Origin: Pseudomonas fluorescens
Lineage (GTDB): Bacteria > Pseudomonadota > Gammaproteobacteria > Pseudomonadales > Pseudomonadaceae
Direction of reading: 5' to 3'
Length of the DNA stretch: 64,000 nucleotides
Assembly: GCF_902497625.1 (NCBI RefSeq)
Contig: NZ_CABVGX010000022.1
Coordinates: forward strand, 31,001-95,000
Part shown: in pieces, positions 38,025-47,313 of the stretch
Layout: each line of letters starts with the position of its first letter
Numbering within the stretch: position 1 is the stretch's first letter
Program-made: the position numbers and the translations under genes
Notes under the pieces: generated by a model
Database searches by the model: none
Told to the model about the DNA's origin: nothing
Seen by the model: only the letters and a program-made list of their open reading frames with translations

Positions 38025-38330
38025 ATGTCGTTTTTAAATCAGCGCGGTATCTTCATGCAGCTGTTGGCCCCAACTATTACCAATACGCGGGAGGCGCGCG
38101 TATCTATGCAGCTGGGCCGTAAGGAATCGGGCTGGGACGCAGAGGCCGGCGCAGTAACGGATGTTCTCGTGGACTCGGTTTACGTTGATGCGGTATCCAA
38201 TGATGGCGGGCGTTCTTTCAGTATCAAATCGATCAATAGCGATGTTGATGGAGATGGTGATATCGACAATGACGACAAGGTAAAACTGCTGGCGCTGGCA
38301 AAAGCTTACTCCAGCATTGTGAATCCTTGA
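38025..38330 (+). CDS. Small orphan protein with EF-hand/dockerin-like loop
   Basis: 101 aa, ATG at 38025 with a weak GGA site. Residues 73-84 form a full EF-hand-type Ca2+ loop (Asp at 73, 75, 77 and 84, Gly78, Ile80), followed by DKVKLLALAKAY, the pattern of one type I dockerin repeat. There is no signal peptide or membrane helix. The upstream 100 bases are clearly richer in AT than the flanking genes, which hints at acquisition. I do not recognise a family or function. Confidence 0.6.
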   Translation: MSFLNQRGIFMQLLAPTITNTREARVSMQLGRKESGWDAEAGAVTDVLVDSVYVDAVSNDGGRSFSIKSINSDVDGDGDIDNDDKVKLLALAKAYSSIVNP

Positions 38331-38412
38331 TTCATAAGTACCCCTGAATGGATCATCATTCAGGTGTACTTGGTTAATGCCAAAGTAAGGCGCGGCATTT
38401 ACACGCGTTCAA

Positions 38413-40439
38413 TTAATCAAGGCGTGGGAAAACATCCTGGTCAATCGAACGTTCAAGGAACACTTCAAGCGAAGTTAGCAGAGAGCGCGCATCACCCGGT
38501 GTAAAGACGGCCTCTCGAAAGGCCTTACCCGTTGCCACATGGAATACACCGTCCCGTTGAAAACGTTTGAAGGCCTCAGTTGCCAATACCCCTGACCACT
38601 TATAGGCGTAAACCGACGCCTCATAACCCGTCACCATGTAGTCGAAGCTGTTGGCGAACCGGCAGTAGCTCGGCAGTTGCAGGTGCGGGATCTCTTTTTG
38701 AATGTCATCGAACACTTGCTGCACGGTACGGCCATCGCCGTGGCATCGATGCAATTCAAAGTCGAAGAGCGCGCTCATCAACAGCTCTGCGGTTTGCCAA
38801 CTGGTCTGGGTGCGGACAGCAGCCAGGACGCGGCCGACCCGCTCTTCACCCAAGCGCGCTCCGGTTTGGTAGTTGGCAGCGAGCCATGACAGGAACTCAG
38901 GTGAAAGGCACCAGAGCTCGAACAGTTGCCCGGCGAATTCGGCGCTGTCACGCCCCCATTGCGAAACACCGGACAGCGTGTGATGAGGGGAGCGCGTCAA
39001 AACATGCTGCAGACAGTGACCAAATTCGTGAAAAAGTACCCGTAGATCCTGATGCACCAGGAGGCATGGCTGATCGCCCGTGCCCGGCGTGAAGTTGCCG
39101 TACAGAATGGCGATCGGCAAGGTGACCAGGCCCTCGGCGTCCCGGCGGCGATTACGCGGTGTGGCCGTCCAGGCGAAGTCGGTACTTTCGGTTCGGTGAA
39201 AAGGGTCGAGGTAGATGTGCCCGATCACCCGGTCGTATTCTCTGACCTCAAACAAACGGACGCTGACATGCCAACGGCTGAATTCTTTCTGCTCCACAAT
39301 CCGGATGCCGAACATGCGTTCGCTGAACAGGCACAGACGATGCAACGTCCCATCGAGCGGGAACCAGGATTTCAGGTTTTTCAGGGCGTCACCGTGCAGC
39401 TTCTGACGCAACTTTCTGGCGAGAAATTCTCGGTCCCATGGCTGGACATCGGTGATGCCCTGCGTCAGGGCAAAGGTTTCGAGCGCTTTGGCATCGCTGT
39501 CGAATTGCCGGGTCGATTGCGCGATCTGTTGACGCAGAAACCCGCTGACGTGAGCGGGCGATCGCGCCATTTTTTTCACCAATGCCAGTTGCGCGAAATT
39601 TTCGTAGCCGAGCAGTTCAGCCTTGCGTTGGCGCTCAGCCAGCAGCAACTCGAGCACAGGACCGTTATCGAATTCTCCGGCAAGGGGGCCTTGGTCTGAG
39701 GCGCGGGTGGCATAGGCGACAAAAAACTGTTCGCGAAGCGCCCGGTTTTCGGCGTGGACCAGCACGTGCTGAAAGGTATTCTGGTCCAGCTGCATCAGCC
39801 AGCCTTCGATCCCGGCCTGTTGGGCGTTTGATGCCAGCTGGGCCTTGATCGCACTGGAAAGTCCGGCTAGTGCCGACTCATCCTCGATATGCTTGGTCCA
39901 GGCTGCCGAGGCGCTTTGCAGCTGATTTAGGAACAGGCTCTCTCCAGCGCACTGATGTCCTGATTGATCCGCATCAGTTGCTGTTGACGCTCGACATCCA
40001 GCTCGATGCCCGACAGACGATAGCTGCGCAGAATTTTGCTTAAGACCGCTGTGCGTGACTCATCGAAATTTTCTGCAATCGGGCTCTCCACCAGCTGCTG
40101 ATAGCGTTGGTAGAGCAATTTGTTGCTCATTTTCTCCGCGTTGTAAGCCGATGCAGCCTCGCGGGCTCCGGCAATTGCCACGTGCCAAGCGTCATCCTGC
40201 TTCACCAGATTGAGCGTTTCGATGATGGCCAGGGTTTCAGACAGGCGCGCGTCGGTTTCATCGACTGCGATCACCAGGTCATCCCATGTCGGGAAGGCGT
40301 ACTGGCTGGTAATGATGTCGGCAAGCGCCTGACGGTTTTCCGAAATGATTGTTTCGATGGCCGGCACCAAATGCTCGGTGCGGATGGCGGTCCAGGGCGG
40401 CAGTGTCCAGGTCTGCAGCAGTGGGTTGGATGTAGTCAT
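38413..40439 (-). pseudogene. Second oligopeptidase A (prlC-like) copy, frameshifted
   Basis: An M3 metallopeptidase paralogue of the adjacent prlC. The first part (40439 to the stop at 39927, 170 aa) aligns with the PrlC N-terminus. The frame then stops, and the rest (to 38413) continues in another frame with SLFLNQLQSASAAWTKH, which matches PrlC RFSNQLLDATQAWTKH. The break lies in GAGAGAG (plus strand 39938-39944), where removing one GA restores a full frame of about 675 codons. The HEFGH zinc motif and downstream E are kept, so the break looks recent or is a sequencing error. Identity to PrlC is only partial, so it is an old duplicate rather than a fresh one. Confidence 0.85.
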
Positions 40440-40549
40440 GGCGTCTTCCTTGAGTGAGGTCTGAACGGGTCAGCCTACTCAGGAAGCGCAAAGCAAGGTG
40501 GTAGATAATTACCGCCTCTCACGCTGTTCGGCGTGAGGGCCGGTAGTGT

Positions 40550-40828
40550 TCATTCAGGCTTTTTCTTCAGCTTGGGATTGGGAAAAAACTGCACGGCCTG
40601 TACTTTGGTATCCGCAGCTTTCAATGCAGATGTATTGACCCGGGTGCCCAATTCCTTCGGCACCGACAGCCCTTGTTCATTCAGCGTGTCGGCATAACCG
40701 CAGGCCACACATTCACGGTGCGGAACATCATCTTCGTTCCACATCCGCAATTTGTCCGGCTCGTTGCATGCCGGGCAAACAGCCCCGGCGATGAAGCGTT
40801 TTTTAGTGATCACAGGCACCTCACTCAT
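40550..40828 (-). CDS. yheV: YheV-family zinc-ribbon protein
   Basis: 92 aa with two Cys pairs, CPAC (18-21) and CVAC (40-43), forming a rubredoxin-like zinc ribbon. The Lys-rich tail is PNPKLKKKPE. Its start overlaps the prlC stop by 4 bases, as yheV is linked to opdA in other gammaproteobacteria. Role unknown. Confidence 0.85.
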   Translation of the reverse strand: MSEVPVITKKRFIAGAVCPACNEPDKLRMWNEDDVPHRECVACGYADTLNEQGLSVPKELGTRVNTSALKAADTKVQAVQFFPNPKLKKKPE

Positions 40829-42876
40829 GCTGCGGCGTCCTCACTCAGGCCGCTATGACGCAAGAGTGCGTCAATCGATGGCGCACGGCCACGGAAGTCG
40901 ACGAACAGCACCATCGGCTCTTGGGAGCCACCGCGTGCGAGGATTGCTTCACGGAACGCTCGGCCGGTTTCAGCGTTGAGCACGCCATCCTCTTCAAATC
41001 TGGAAAAGGCGTCGGCCGACAGAACTTCAGCCCATTTATAACTGTAATAGCCTGCCGCGTAACCACCGGCAAAAATGTGCGCGAAGCTGTTAGGGAAGCG
41101 GTTATAGGCTGGCGGACGCATCACTGAGACTTCGTCGCGCACGCCTTCGAGTACTTGCAGCGGGCTTCGGCCGTCGCCGTGGGTGGCGTGCAGTTCAAAG
41201 TCGAATAACGAGAATTCCAGCTGGCGCACCATCATCAGGCCGGATTGGAAGTTCTTCGCCGCGAGCATTTTTTCCAACAGATCCTGCGGCAGCGCTTCGC
41301 CGGTTTCGTAGTGGCCGGAAATCAGCGCCAGGCCTTCCGGCTCCCAGCACCAGTTTTCCATGAACTGGCTCGGCAGTTCGACCGCATCCCACGCCACGCC
41401 ATTGATGCCGGAGACGCCGGCGTGATCGACCCGGGTCAGCAAGTGGTGCAGGCCGTGGCCAAATTCGTGGAACAGAGTGGTCACCTCATCGTGCGTCAGC
41501 AGCGCAGGTTTGCCGCTGTCGGCCGGGGTGAAGTTGCACACCAGATTGGCCACCGGGCTTTGCAGCACGCCTTCAGCGGTACGGCGACGGTCACGGGCGC
41601 CGTCCATCCAGGCACCGCTGCGTTTGTTGGCGCGGGCGTAGAGGTCGAAAAAGAAGCGGCCGACGTGTTGGCCGTTTTCCTTGATTTCGAACAGGCGAAC
41701 ATCCGGGTGCCAGGTGTCGAAGCCTTTTTGTTCCGCGATCTCGATGCCGTACAGGCGCTGGACGATGGCGAACAGGCCGCTCAGCACTTTATCGATCGGG
41801 AAGTAAGCACGCAGGGCTTCCTGTGCAACGCTGTAGCGCTGCTCGCGCAGCTTCTCCCCGTAAAAGCCGCTGTCCCAGCTTTGCAAATCCGGGCAGCCTT
41901 GTTCTGCAGCGTACGCTTTCAGCTGTGTCAGGTCTTGAGCGGCGAAAGGTTTGCTGCGCTTGGCCAGATCGCGCAGGAAAGTCAGCACCTGATCGCTGGA
42001 TTCAGCCATTTTGGTGGCCAGGCTCAGCTCCGAGAAACTCGCAAAGCCCAGCAGTTTTGCCAGCTCCTGACGCAGGTCGAGGATTTCTTCCATGACGGGG
42101 CCGTTGTCGTTCTGACCGGCATTCGGGCCTTGATCCGAGGCGCGGGTGCAGTAGGCCGCGTACACTTCCTCACGCAGGGAGCGGTCCTGTGCGTAGGTCA
42201 TCACCGCGTAGTAACTCGGGAATTCCAGGGTAATGAGAAAGCCGTCGAGGCCTTTGGCTTGTGCTGCTGCAGCCATCTGCGCCTTGGCCGAATCGGTCAG
42301 GCCGGTGAGGACAGTTTCATCGGTAACGTGTTTGGTCCAGGCTTGCGTGGCGTCGAGCAGCTGGTTGGAGAAGCGACTGCCCAGTTCGGACAATTTGCTT
42401 TGCACCTCGGCGTAGCGCTGTTGCTCGGCAGGCGGTAAGTCGATGCCGGACAAACGGAAGTCACGCAGCGAGTGCTCCAGAATGGTTTTCTGCGCCACGT
42501 CGAAACCTGCGGCTTCCGGGCTGTTTGCCAAGGCTTCGAAGGCCTGGAAGAGCTCGCGGTTCTGGCCCATCTCGGTCGAATAGGCGCTAAGGGCTGGCAG
42601 GCACGACTCGTAGGCTTCACGCAATTCGGCACTGTTGCACACGGCATTCAAATGACTGACCGGGCTCCAGGCTGTGCCCAAGCGGTCATTGAGCTCGTCC
42701 ATCGCCAGCACCAGGCCGGCCCAGGTCGGTTGTTTGCCCTGGGTCTTGAGGATTTCGATAATGGCAGCGCGGTTGTCAGCCAGGATCTGTTCAATGGCCG
42801 GTTGCACGTGTTCGGCCCGGATCGTCGAGAACGGCGGCAGGTCGTAGGACTGCAAAAGAGGGTTGTTCACGCTCAC
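40825..42876 (-). CDS. prlC: Oligopeptidase A (PrlC/OpdA)
   Basis: 683 aa from GTG 42876 (AAGGTG upstream; VSVNNPLLQSYDLPPF matches the family start). An ATG at 42903 would add ten residues. It is an M3 thimet-type metallopeptidase with zinc site HEFGH near residue 470 (TTLFHEFGHGLHHLLTR) and a downstream Glu in VELPSQFMENW. It degrades cytoplasmic peptides, including cleaved signal peptides. It is divergent from the gamma-CA gene and co-transcribed with yheV. Confidence 0.95.
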   Translation of the reverse strand: MSVNNPLLQSYDLPPFSTIRAEHVQPAIEQILADNRAAIIEILKTQGKQPTWAGLVLAMDELNDRLGTAWSPVSHLNAVCNSAELREAYESCLPALSAYSTEMGQNRELFQAFEALANSPEAAGFDVAQKTILEHSLRDFRLSGIDLPPAEQQRYAEVQSKLSELGSRFSNQLLDATQAWTKHVTDETVLTGLTDSAKAQMAAAAQAKGLDGFLITLEFPSYYAVMTYAQDRSLREEVYAAYCTRASDQGPNAGQNDNGPVMEEILDLRQELAKLLGFASFSELSLATKMAESSDQVLTFLRDLAKRSKPFAAQDLTQLKAYAAEQGCPDLQSWDSGFYGEKLREQRYSVAQEALRAYFPIDKVLSGLFAIVQRLYGIEIAEQKGFDTWHPDVRLFEIKENGQHVGRFFFDLYARANKRSGAWMDGARDRRRTAEGVLQSPVANLVCNFTPADSGKPALLTHDEVTTLFHEFGHGLHHLLTRVDHAGVSGINGVAWDAVELPSQFMENWCWEPEGLALISGHYETGEALPQDLLEKMLAAKNFQSGLMMVRQLEFSLFDFELHATHGDGRSPLQVLEGVRDEVSVMRPPAYNRFPNSFAHIFAGGYAAGYYSYKWAEVLSADAFSRFEEDGVLNAETGRAFREAILARGGSQEPMVLFVDFRGRAPSIDALLRHSGLSEDAAA

Positions 42877-42965
42877 GTTTGGCACCTTGGCTGGAAGAAA
42901 CATGCGCCCATCTTAATTACAATCGACGCTCACCGCAGCTATCAGCAAAAGAGAGAGAGCCTATC

Positions 42966-43511
42966 GTGACCCTTCGCAAGTATCAGAATCACTCGCCGCG
43001 CCTTGGCAAAGGCGCTTTTGTCGATAGCTCGGCGGTGGTAATCGGCGACGTCGAAATTGGCGAAGACAGCTCGGTCTGGCCGCTGACGGTGATCCGTGGC
43101 GACATGCACCGCATCCGCATCGGTGCCCGCACCAGCGTGCAGGACGGCTGCGTGCTGCACATTACTCATGCCGGCCCGTTCAACCCCGATGGTTTCGCGT
43201 GCCTGATCGGCGATGACGTAACCATCGCGCACAAAGTCATGCTGCACGGTTGCAGCGTTGGCAGTCGGGTGTTGATCGGTATGGGCAGCATTGTCATGGA
43301 CGGCGCGGTGGTCGCCGACGATGTCATCATCGGTGCCGGCAGTCTGGTGCCGCCCGGCAAGCGTCTGGACAGCGGTTTTCTCTATGTCGGCAGTCCGGTC
43401 AAACAGATCCGCCCGCTGACCGACAAGGAAAAAGCCTTTTTCACCTACAGCGCGGCGAATTACGTGAAGCTCAAGGATCTGCATCTGGCCGAAGGCTACG
43501 ACAAAGATTGA
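42966..43511 (+). CDS. Gamma-carbonic-anhydrase-like hexapeptide protein (YrdA family)
   Basis: 181 aa from GTG 42966 with GAGAGAG upstream. It is a left-handed beta-helix of hexapeptide repeats with metal-site histidines in LHITHAG and IAHKVMLHGC. The YrdA group binds zinc, but carbonic anhydrase activity has often not been shown. It lies 28 bases before the HAD phosphatase gene in the same direction. Confidence 0.88.
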   Translation: MTLRKYQNHSPRLGKGAFVDSSAVVIGDVEIGEDSSVWPLTVIRGDMHRIRIGARTSVQDGCVLHITHAGPFNPDGFACLIGDDVTIAHKVMLHGCSVGSRVLIGMGSIVMDGAVVADDVIIGAGSLVPPGKRLDSGFLYVGSPVKQIRPLTDKEKAFFTYSAANYVKLKDLHLAEGYDKD

Positions 43512-43539
43512 ATCATCCCGCTACTGGCCAGGAATTTTC

Positions 43540-44190
43540 ATGCATTACCAAACGATATTGTTCGATCTCGATGGCACGCTGACGGACCCGCGTGAAGGCA
43601 TCACCCGCTCGATCCAGTTTGCCCTGAGTAAGCTGGGGATCGATGAGCCGGACCTGACCCGACTGGAACACTTCATCGGCCCGCCGTTGTTGCAGGCGTT
43701 CATGCAGTTCTATGACTTCGACGAAGCCAAGGCCTGGCAAGCGGTAAATTTCTACCGCGAGCGTTTTAAAGTCACCGGGCTTTATGAAAATCGCGTGTTC
43801 GATGGCGTCACGCCGTTGTTGGAAACCCTCGGTGGCCAGGGGCGAAAGCTGTATATCGCTACGTCCAAGCCATGGGTGTTTGCCAGGGAAATCGCCCGCC
43901 ACTTCGACTTCGCCAAACACTTCACAGTGATTTACGGCAGCGAACTGGATGGCACCCGGACCAATAAAGTCGAGCTGATCGCGCACTTGATAGCTGAAGA
44001 AAATCTGGACCCGGCCAACACGCTCATGATCGGCGACCGCAAACATGACCTGATCGGCGCCCGCAGCAATGGGCTGCATGCCGCTGCGGTGGGTTACGGC
44101 TTTGGCAGCCGGGAAGAGCTGAGCGCGGAAGGGCCGACGTATCATTTCGAGACGCTGGATGAGATGCATCGGGCGTTTTTGCGGGGTTAA
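43540..44190 (+). CDS. HAD hydrolase, phosphoglycolate-phosphatase-like
   Basis: 216 aa. Motif I is DLDGTLTD (nucleophile Asp9, acid Asp11), motif II is in ATSKPW, and motif IV is MIGDRKHDLIGA, with a helical cap between. Likely a small-molecule phosphatase; the substrate is not fixed by sequence. Synteny with PA0065. Confidence 0.88.
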   Translation: MHYQTILFDLDGTLTDPREGITRSIQFALSKLGIDEPDLTRLEHFIGPPLLQAFMQFYDFDEAKAWQAVNFYRERFKVTGLYENRVFDGVTPLLETLGGQGRKLYIATSKPWVFAREIARHFDFAKHFTVIYGSELDGTRTNKVELIAHLIAEENLDPANTLMIGDRKHDLIGARSNGLHAAAVGYGFGSREELSAEGPTYHFETLDEMHRAFLRG

Positions 44191-44219
44191 AAATGTTTCG
44201 CAGGCAAGCCTGGCTTACC

Positions 44220-45302
44220 TCAAATCCCCGCCTCTGCCAACACCTTCAGCGCTGCTTTGCGCTCCACAACCGGCAACGCCGCGAGCTTCTCAGCTGCCGC
44301 ATAAAACCTCACCCAGTCGCCGCCTGCTTGACCAAACAATGCCGCGAACGCCGGCACCCATTGATCGTACAAACCAAATGGCAGCAACCGGGCATTGTTC
44401 ATTGGCCCGTAAATCCACGCGTCATAACGTTTGTCTCCGGCCCATCGGCTGTCGCGCAACTGCCTGTACCCGGTGCGTAGTCGTTCAAACTCAGTGGCTT
44501 TACGCTCGCGCATTTCCTCGGCGGCCAGTGGCTGGGCATACAACCGCTCAAGCCGCGAACGGGTATCCAGGACCAGCTGAATAAACTGTTCTCGTTGCTG
44601 CGCGCGGGCGTTGTTCTCGGGCGGCAGGCCGCGACTCGCTCTCCACTGCCGCGTACCTTCCTGCTCGACAAACGTGGCGAAAGATTCATTGAACTCGGTG
44701 TCGTCCGTCACATAGAGGCGCTGGTGCGCCAGTTCATGAAAGATCAAGGTTGCCAACCGTTCGTCTCCCCAGCCCATCATCGAACTCATGATCGGATCAT
44801 TGAACCAGCCGAGCGTCGAATAAGCCTCGACGCCGCCAACCGACACGTCCATACCTTGCAACTGCATCAAAGCCGCTGCGCCTCGAGCCGCGCCTTGTTT
44901 GTAGTAACCGCGATAAGCGACGCAGCCGGCGATGGGAAAACAATGGTTCTGCGCAGCCAGGGAAAACTCGGCCGTGGCGAAGACATTCCAGACCACGTAA
45001 GGCCGACCGATGTCGGCGTACAGCCGGTAACTCTGGTTGTCCGGAAGATGCAGATGCTGGCTGACAAACGTCCTGGCTTTTTGCGATTGAGCCAGATGGT
45101 TGCGCAGTTTCTCACCGCGCGAAGGGTCGGCGATCACTTCTGCGACCGGCACACGAGCGTTCAGCAACTGCAACTGACCACTGGCCAATTGGCTGTAATA
45201 GCTGACGCTGGTGCACCCACTGAGCAACAAAAACATCATGCCCGGAAACAAAATGCGCAAAACGCGATCAAGTAACCCAAGGCTTGGAAGCGGCCTGATC
45301 AA
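44220..45302 (-). CDS. Lipoprotein zinc aminopeptidase (Pfam Aminopep family)
   Basis: 360 aa from a TTG at 45302; no good ATG lies before the signal, so the start is uncertain. The lipobox LLLSGC places Cys30 as the lipidated residue. The zinc site is HELAH (189-193) with Glu206 in NESFATF as a probable third ligand, as in the DUF2265/Aminopep family. It is predicted at the periplasmic side of the outer or inner membrane. It converges on the HAD gene. Confidence 0.85.
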   Translation of the reverse strand: MIRPLPSLGLLDRVLRILFPGMMFLLLSGCTSVSYYSQLASGQLQLLNARVPVAEVIADPSRGEKLRNHLAQSQKARTFVSQHLHLPDNQSYRLYADIGRPYVVWNVFATAEFSLAAQNHCFPIAGCVAYRGYYKQGAARGAAALMQLQGMDVSVGGVEAYSTLGWFNDPIMSSMMGWGDERLATLIFHELAHQRLYVTDDTEFNESFATFVEQEGTRQWRASRGLPPENNARAQQREQFIQLVLDTRSRLERLYAQPLAAEEMRERKATEFERLRTGYRQLRDSRWAGDKRYDAWIYGPMNNARLLPFGLYDQWVPAFAALFGQAGGDWVRFYAAAEKLAALPVVERKAALKVLAEAGI

Positions 45303-45362
45303 AATAAAATCATCCCTGGAAGGTCTGCTCGCAAGACTATCCCGCCTGACTGGAGCTCCGCT

Positions 45363-45785
45363 ATGCGTAAGATGATACTGACGAGCGGCTTATTGATGCT
45401 GACCGGCTGCGCTGGTTTTGGCTTGCCTGAACAAGACCCGGCACAAGCCTGGATCGACCTGCATCCGCAGCAGGAAGACACCGCGCTGCAGGCTGTGGAG
45501 GTCGACGACAAAGCCTCTACTGACAAGCGCTATTTCGAAGTGCAGCCCGGCAGCCACGAGTTGACCGTTCGCTACCAATTCCCGGTGCAGCCGACCAACA
45601 TTGGACCTGACGCCCAGCCACTGTGGCGCGATTGCCAATTGAACGTGAAATTCAACGATTTCAACGCCGGGCAGAAGTACCAACTGCAAGCGGGTAACAT
45701 CGGCTTTCGGCCGTGGGCAAAGCTCTATGATCAACAGCGAAAGGTGATTGGCCAAGGCACGCCGGCTGGCTGCCAACGTACTTGA
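45363..45785 (+). CDS. Small lipoprotein, first of a tandem paralogous pair
   Basis: 140 aa: signal ending MLTGC (Cys16), then a beta-rich domain with VQPGSHELTVRYQFPV and NDFNAGQKYQLQAGNIGF. Its closest relative is the next gene, with the same SPGSHEL.VR and NF.AGQRY.LEA pattern. No enzyme motif. Equivalent of PA0062; function unknown. Confidence 0.82.
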   Translation: MRKMILTSGLLMLTGCAGFGLPEQDPAQAWIDLHPQQEDTALQAVEVDDKASTDKRYFEVQPGSHELTVRYQFPVQPTNIGPDAQPLWRDCQLNVKFNDFNAGQKYQLQAGNIGFRPWAKLYDQQRKVIGQGTPAGCQRT

Positions 45786-45825
45786 ACAGCGCTATGCTGA
45801 ATGACTAAACATCAGGACATTTATC

Positions 45826-46248
45826 ATGCGCAGGTCGATGTTGTTAATGGTCGTCATTCTGATCGCCGGTTGTGCCAGTCCGCTCCCGCCGGTTAATCCG
45901 CAGATGGCATGGGTCGATTTCTCAACGCCCTTTCCCAACGATAAATTGCTGATGGCAGAACGCCTGGACAATCAACGGATGAGCGACGGGCGTTACTTCC
46001 AGGTCTCGCCCGGCAGTCATGAGCTGATCGTTCGCTTCGACTTCGAAGTACCCGGCGGCGGCGGGTTGAGCGGGATGAGCAGCCCCCGTGACCGGTTGTG
46101 TTACTTGACCATCAGCTACGACAATTTCGAAGCAGGGCAGCGCTACGTGCTGGAAGCCCGATCAATATCGTTCACCCCGAGTGCCCGCTTGTATAACGCC
46201 AAGCGTGAAGTTGTGGCAGAAGATCGGCAGGCCTACTGCATCACCTGA
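45826..46248 (+). CDS. Small lipoprotein, second of a tandem paralogous pair
   Basis: 140 aa: lipobox LIAGC (Cys16), with the same length and layout as its upstream neighbour (VSPGSHELIVRFDFEV; DNFEAGQRYVLEARSISF). A Gly-rich insertion (GGGGLSG) is specific to this copy. A short 40-base gap suggests one operon. Confidence 0.82.
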   Translation: MRRSMLLMVVILIAGCASPLPPVNPQMAWVDFSTPFPNDKLLMAERLDNQRMSDGRYFQVSPGSHELIVRFDFEVPGGGGLSGMSSPRDRLCYLTISYDNFEAGQRYVLEARSISFTPSARLYNAKREVVAEDRQAYCIT

Positions 46249-46254
46249 ATCCGA

Positions 46255-46494
46255 TCAGTCGTCGTTTCTTTGATAGATGATGCCTTTGGTACCGTTCTCG
46301 CAGCTGCCCACGACCATGGCAACATCATGTTTCTCAGCCTCTTCCTTGGAAACGATTTCCAACGTGTAGGAGGGTACCGCTTTCGCCTGAATATTCACTT
46401 CAATCTCTTTCTTGAGTTCTTCACAATCTTTCGGCGCCGCGAGAGCCGACGTTGCCAGCGCACTGCAGAGAACCGCCAGGGCAAAACGTTTCAT
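46255..46494 (-). CDS. DUF1161 periplasmic protein (first copy)
   Basis: 79 aa from ATG 46494 (AAGGAG upstream). Signal peptide about 19 residues (SALAAP). The mature part has Cys in KDCEELK and a second Cys in VVGSCENGTKGIIYQR, the DUF1161 pattern, probably disulfide-linked. A paralogue lies at 48377-48598. Confidence 0.88.
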   Translation of the reverse strand: MKRFALAVLCSALATSALAAPKDCEELKKEIEVNIQAKAVPSYTLEIVSKEEAEKHDVAMVVGSCENGTKGIIYQRNDD

Positions 46495-46589
46495 GGTTGA
46501 AGCTCCTTGATGCAGCACGCACGAAAGTGCGCTTCAGCTGCTGTCAGTTATTGGACCACAGCGACGCCAATGGGGTTTTGTTTCAGGAC

Positions 46590-46622
46590 AAAAAAATCGC
46601 AGCCTGTCGAAGGCTGCGATCG
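46590..46622 (-). terminator. Terminator after osmC
   Basis: Minus-strand stem ATCGCAGCCT/AGGCTGCGAT followed by a run of T, 18 bases after the osmC stop. Confidence 0.88.
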
Positions 46623-46640
46623 TGCATTGCGGTTATGTGA

Positions 46641-47072
46641 TCAGCTGATCAGCGTTGCATCGAGGCTGATTTTTGCATTCAACACTTTGGAAACCGGGCA
46701 ACCTTCTTTGGCCTTGTTGCTCAGCTCTTCAAATTGCGCCTGGCTGGCACCTGGAATCTTCGCTTTGAGAATCAGCTTCACCGCAGTGATTGCGAAGCCA
46801 CCTTCGACCTGGTCCAGTGTCACTTCAGCGTCGGTGTCGATGCTCTCGGCCGTCAGGCCGGCGTCGCCCAGAATCATGGAAAATGCCATCGAGAAACAGC
46901 CTGCGTGCGCGGCGCCAATCAGCTCCTCAGGGTTGGTCCCTTTGCCGCCTTCGAACCGCGCTTTGAAGCCGTAGGGCGCTTCTCTGAGGACACCGGTTTC
47001 GGTTGAAATGGAACCGATGCCGGTTTTCAGGTCACCTTCCCAATGCGCCGATGCTTTCTTGGTAATAGCCAT
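46641..47072 (-). CDS. osmC: OsmC, organic hydroperoxide reductase
   Basis: 143 aa from ATG 47072 (GAGGAGG upstream). The active-site pair is Cys59 (HAGCFSMAF) and Cys125 (KEGCPVSKV), with Glu50 as a conserved helper. It reduces organic peroxides in the cytoplasm and is usually induced by osmotic stress or stationary phase. Single-gene unit. Confidence 0.95.
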   Translation of the reverse strand: MAITKKASAHWEGDLKTGIGSISTETGVLREAPYGFKARFEGGKGTNPEELIGAAHAGCFSMAFSMILGDAGLTAESIDTDAEVTLDQVEGGFAITAVKLILKAKIPGASQAQFEELSNKAKEGCPVSKVLNAKISLDATLIS

Positions 47073-47313
47073 GTCTGCCTCCTCGAGTTCAGGCGCGAAG
47101 AGTCGCACCCTGATGATTGTCGGTTCTATGATTGTGAGGATACACGGTGGTGCAAAGTTCACTGGATCTGATTAGTCCTATAATTTCGTAGGAAATTTCG
47201 CCTCGGCTATTGAATCTCGGGTATATGCCCTCATTGCATGGAACACGCTTATGGATTCGGCAGGTTTTCGGTTACAAGAAAAACCTGCGTCTTCAAATTG
47301 GAGAACCAGGCTT

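Noticed and set aside
38025..38330. Cellulosome component
   Set aside because: Only one dockerin-like loop, no export signal, no cohesin or glycoside hydrolase nearby; kept only as an EF-hand/dockerin-like orphan.
42879..42965. Upstream extension of the gamma-carbonic anhydrase gene
   Set aside because: It would overlap the prlC start region and lacks conservation; the GTG at 42966 has the GAGAG ribosome site and the family N-terminus.
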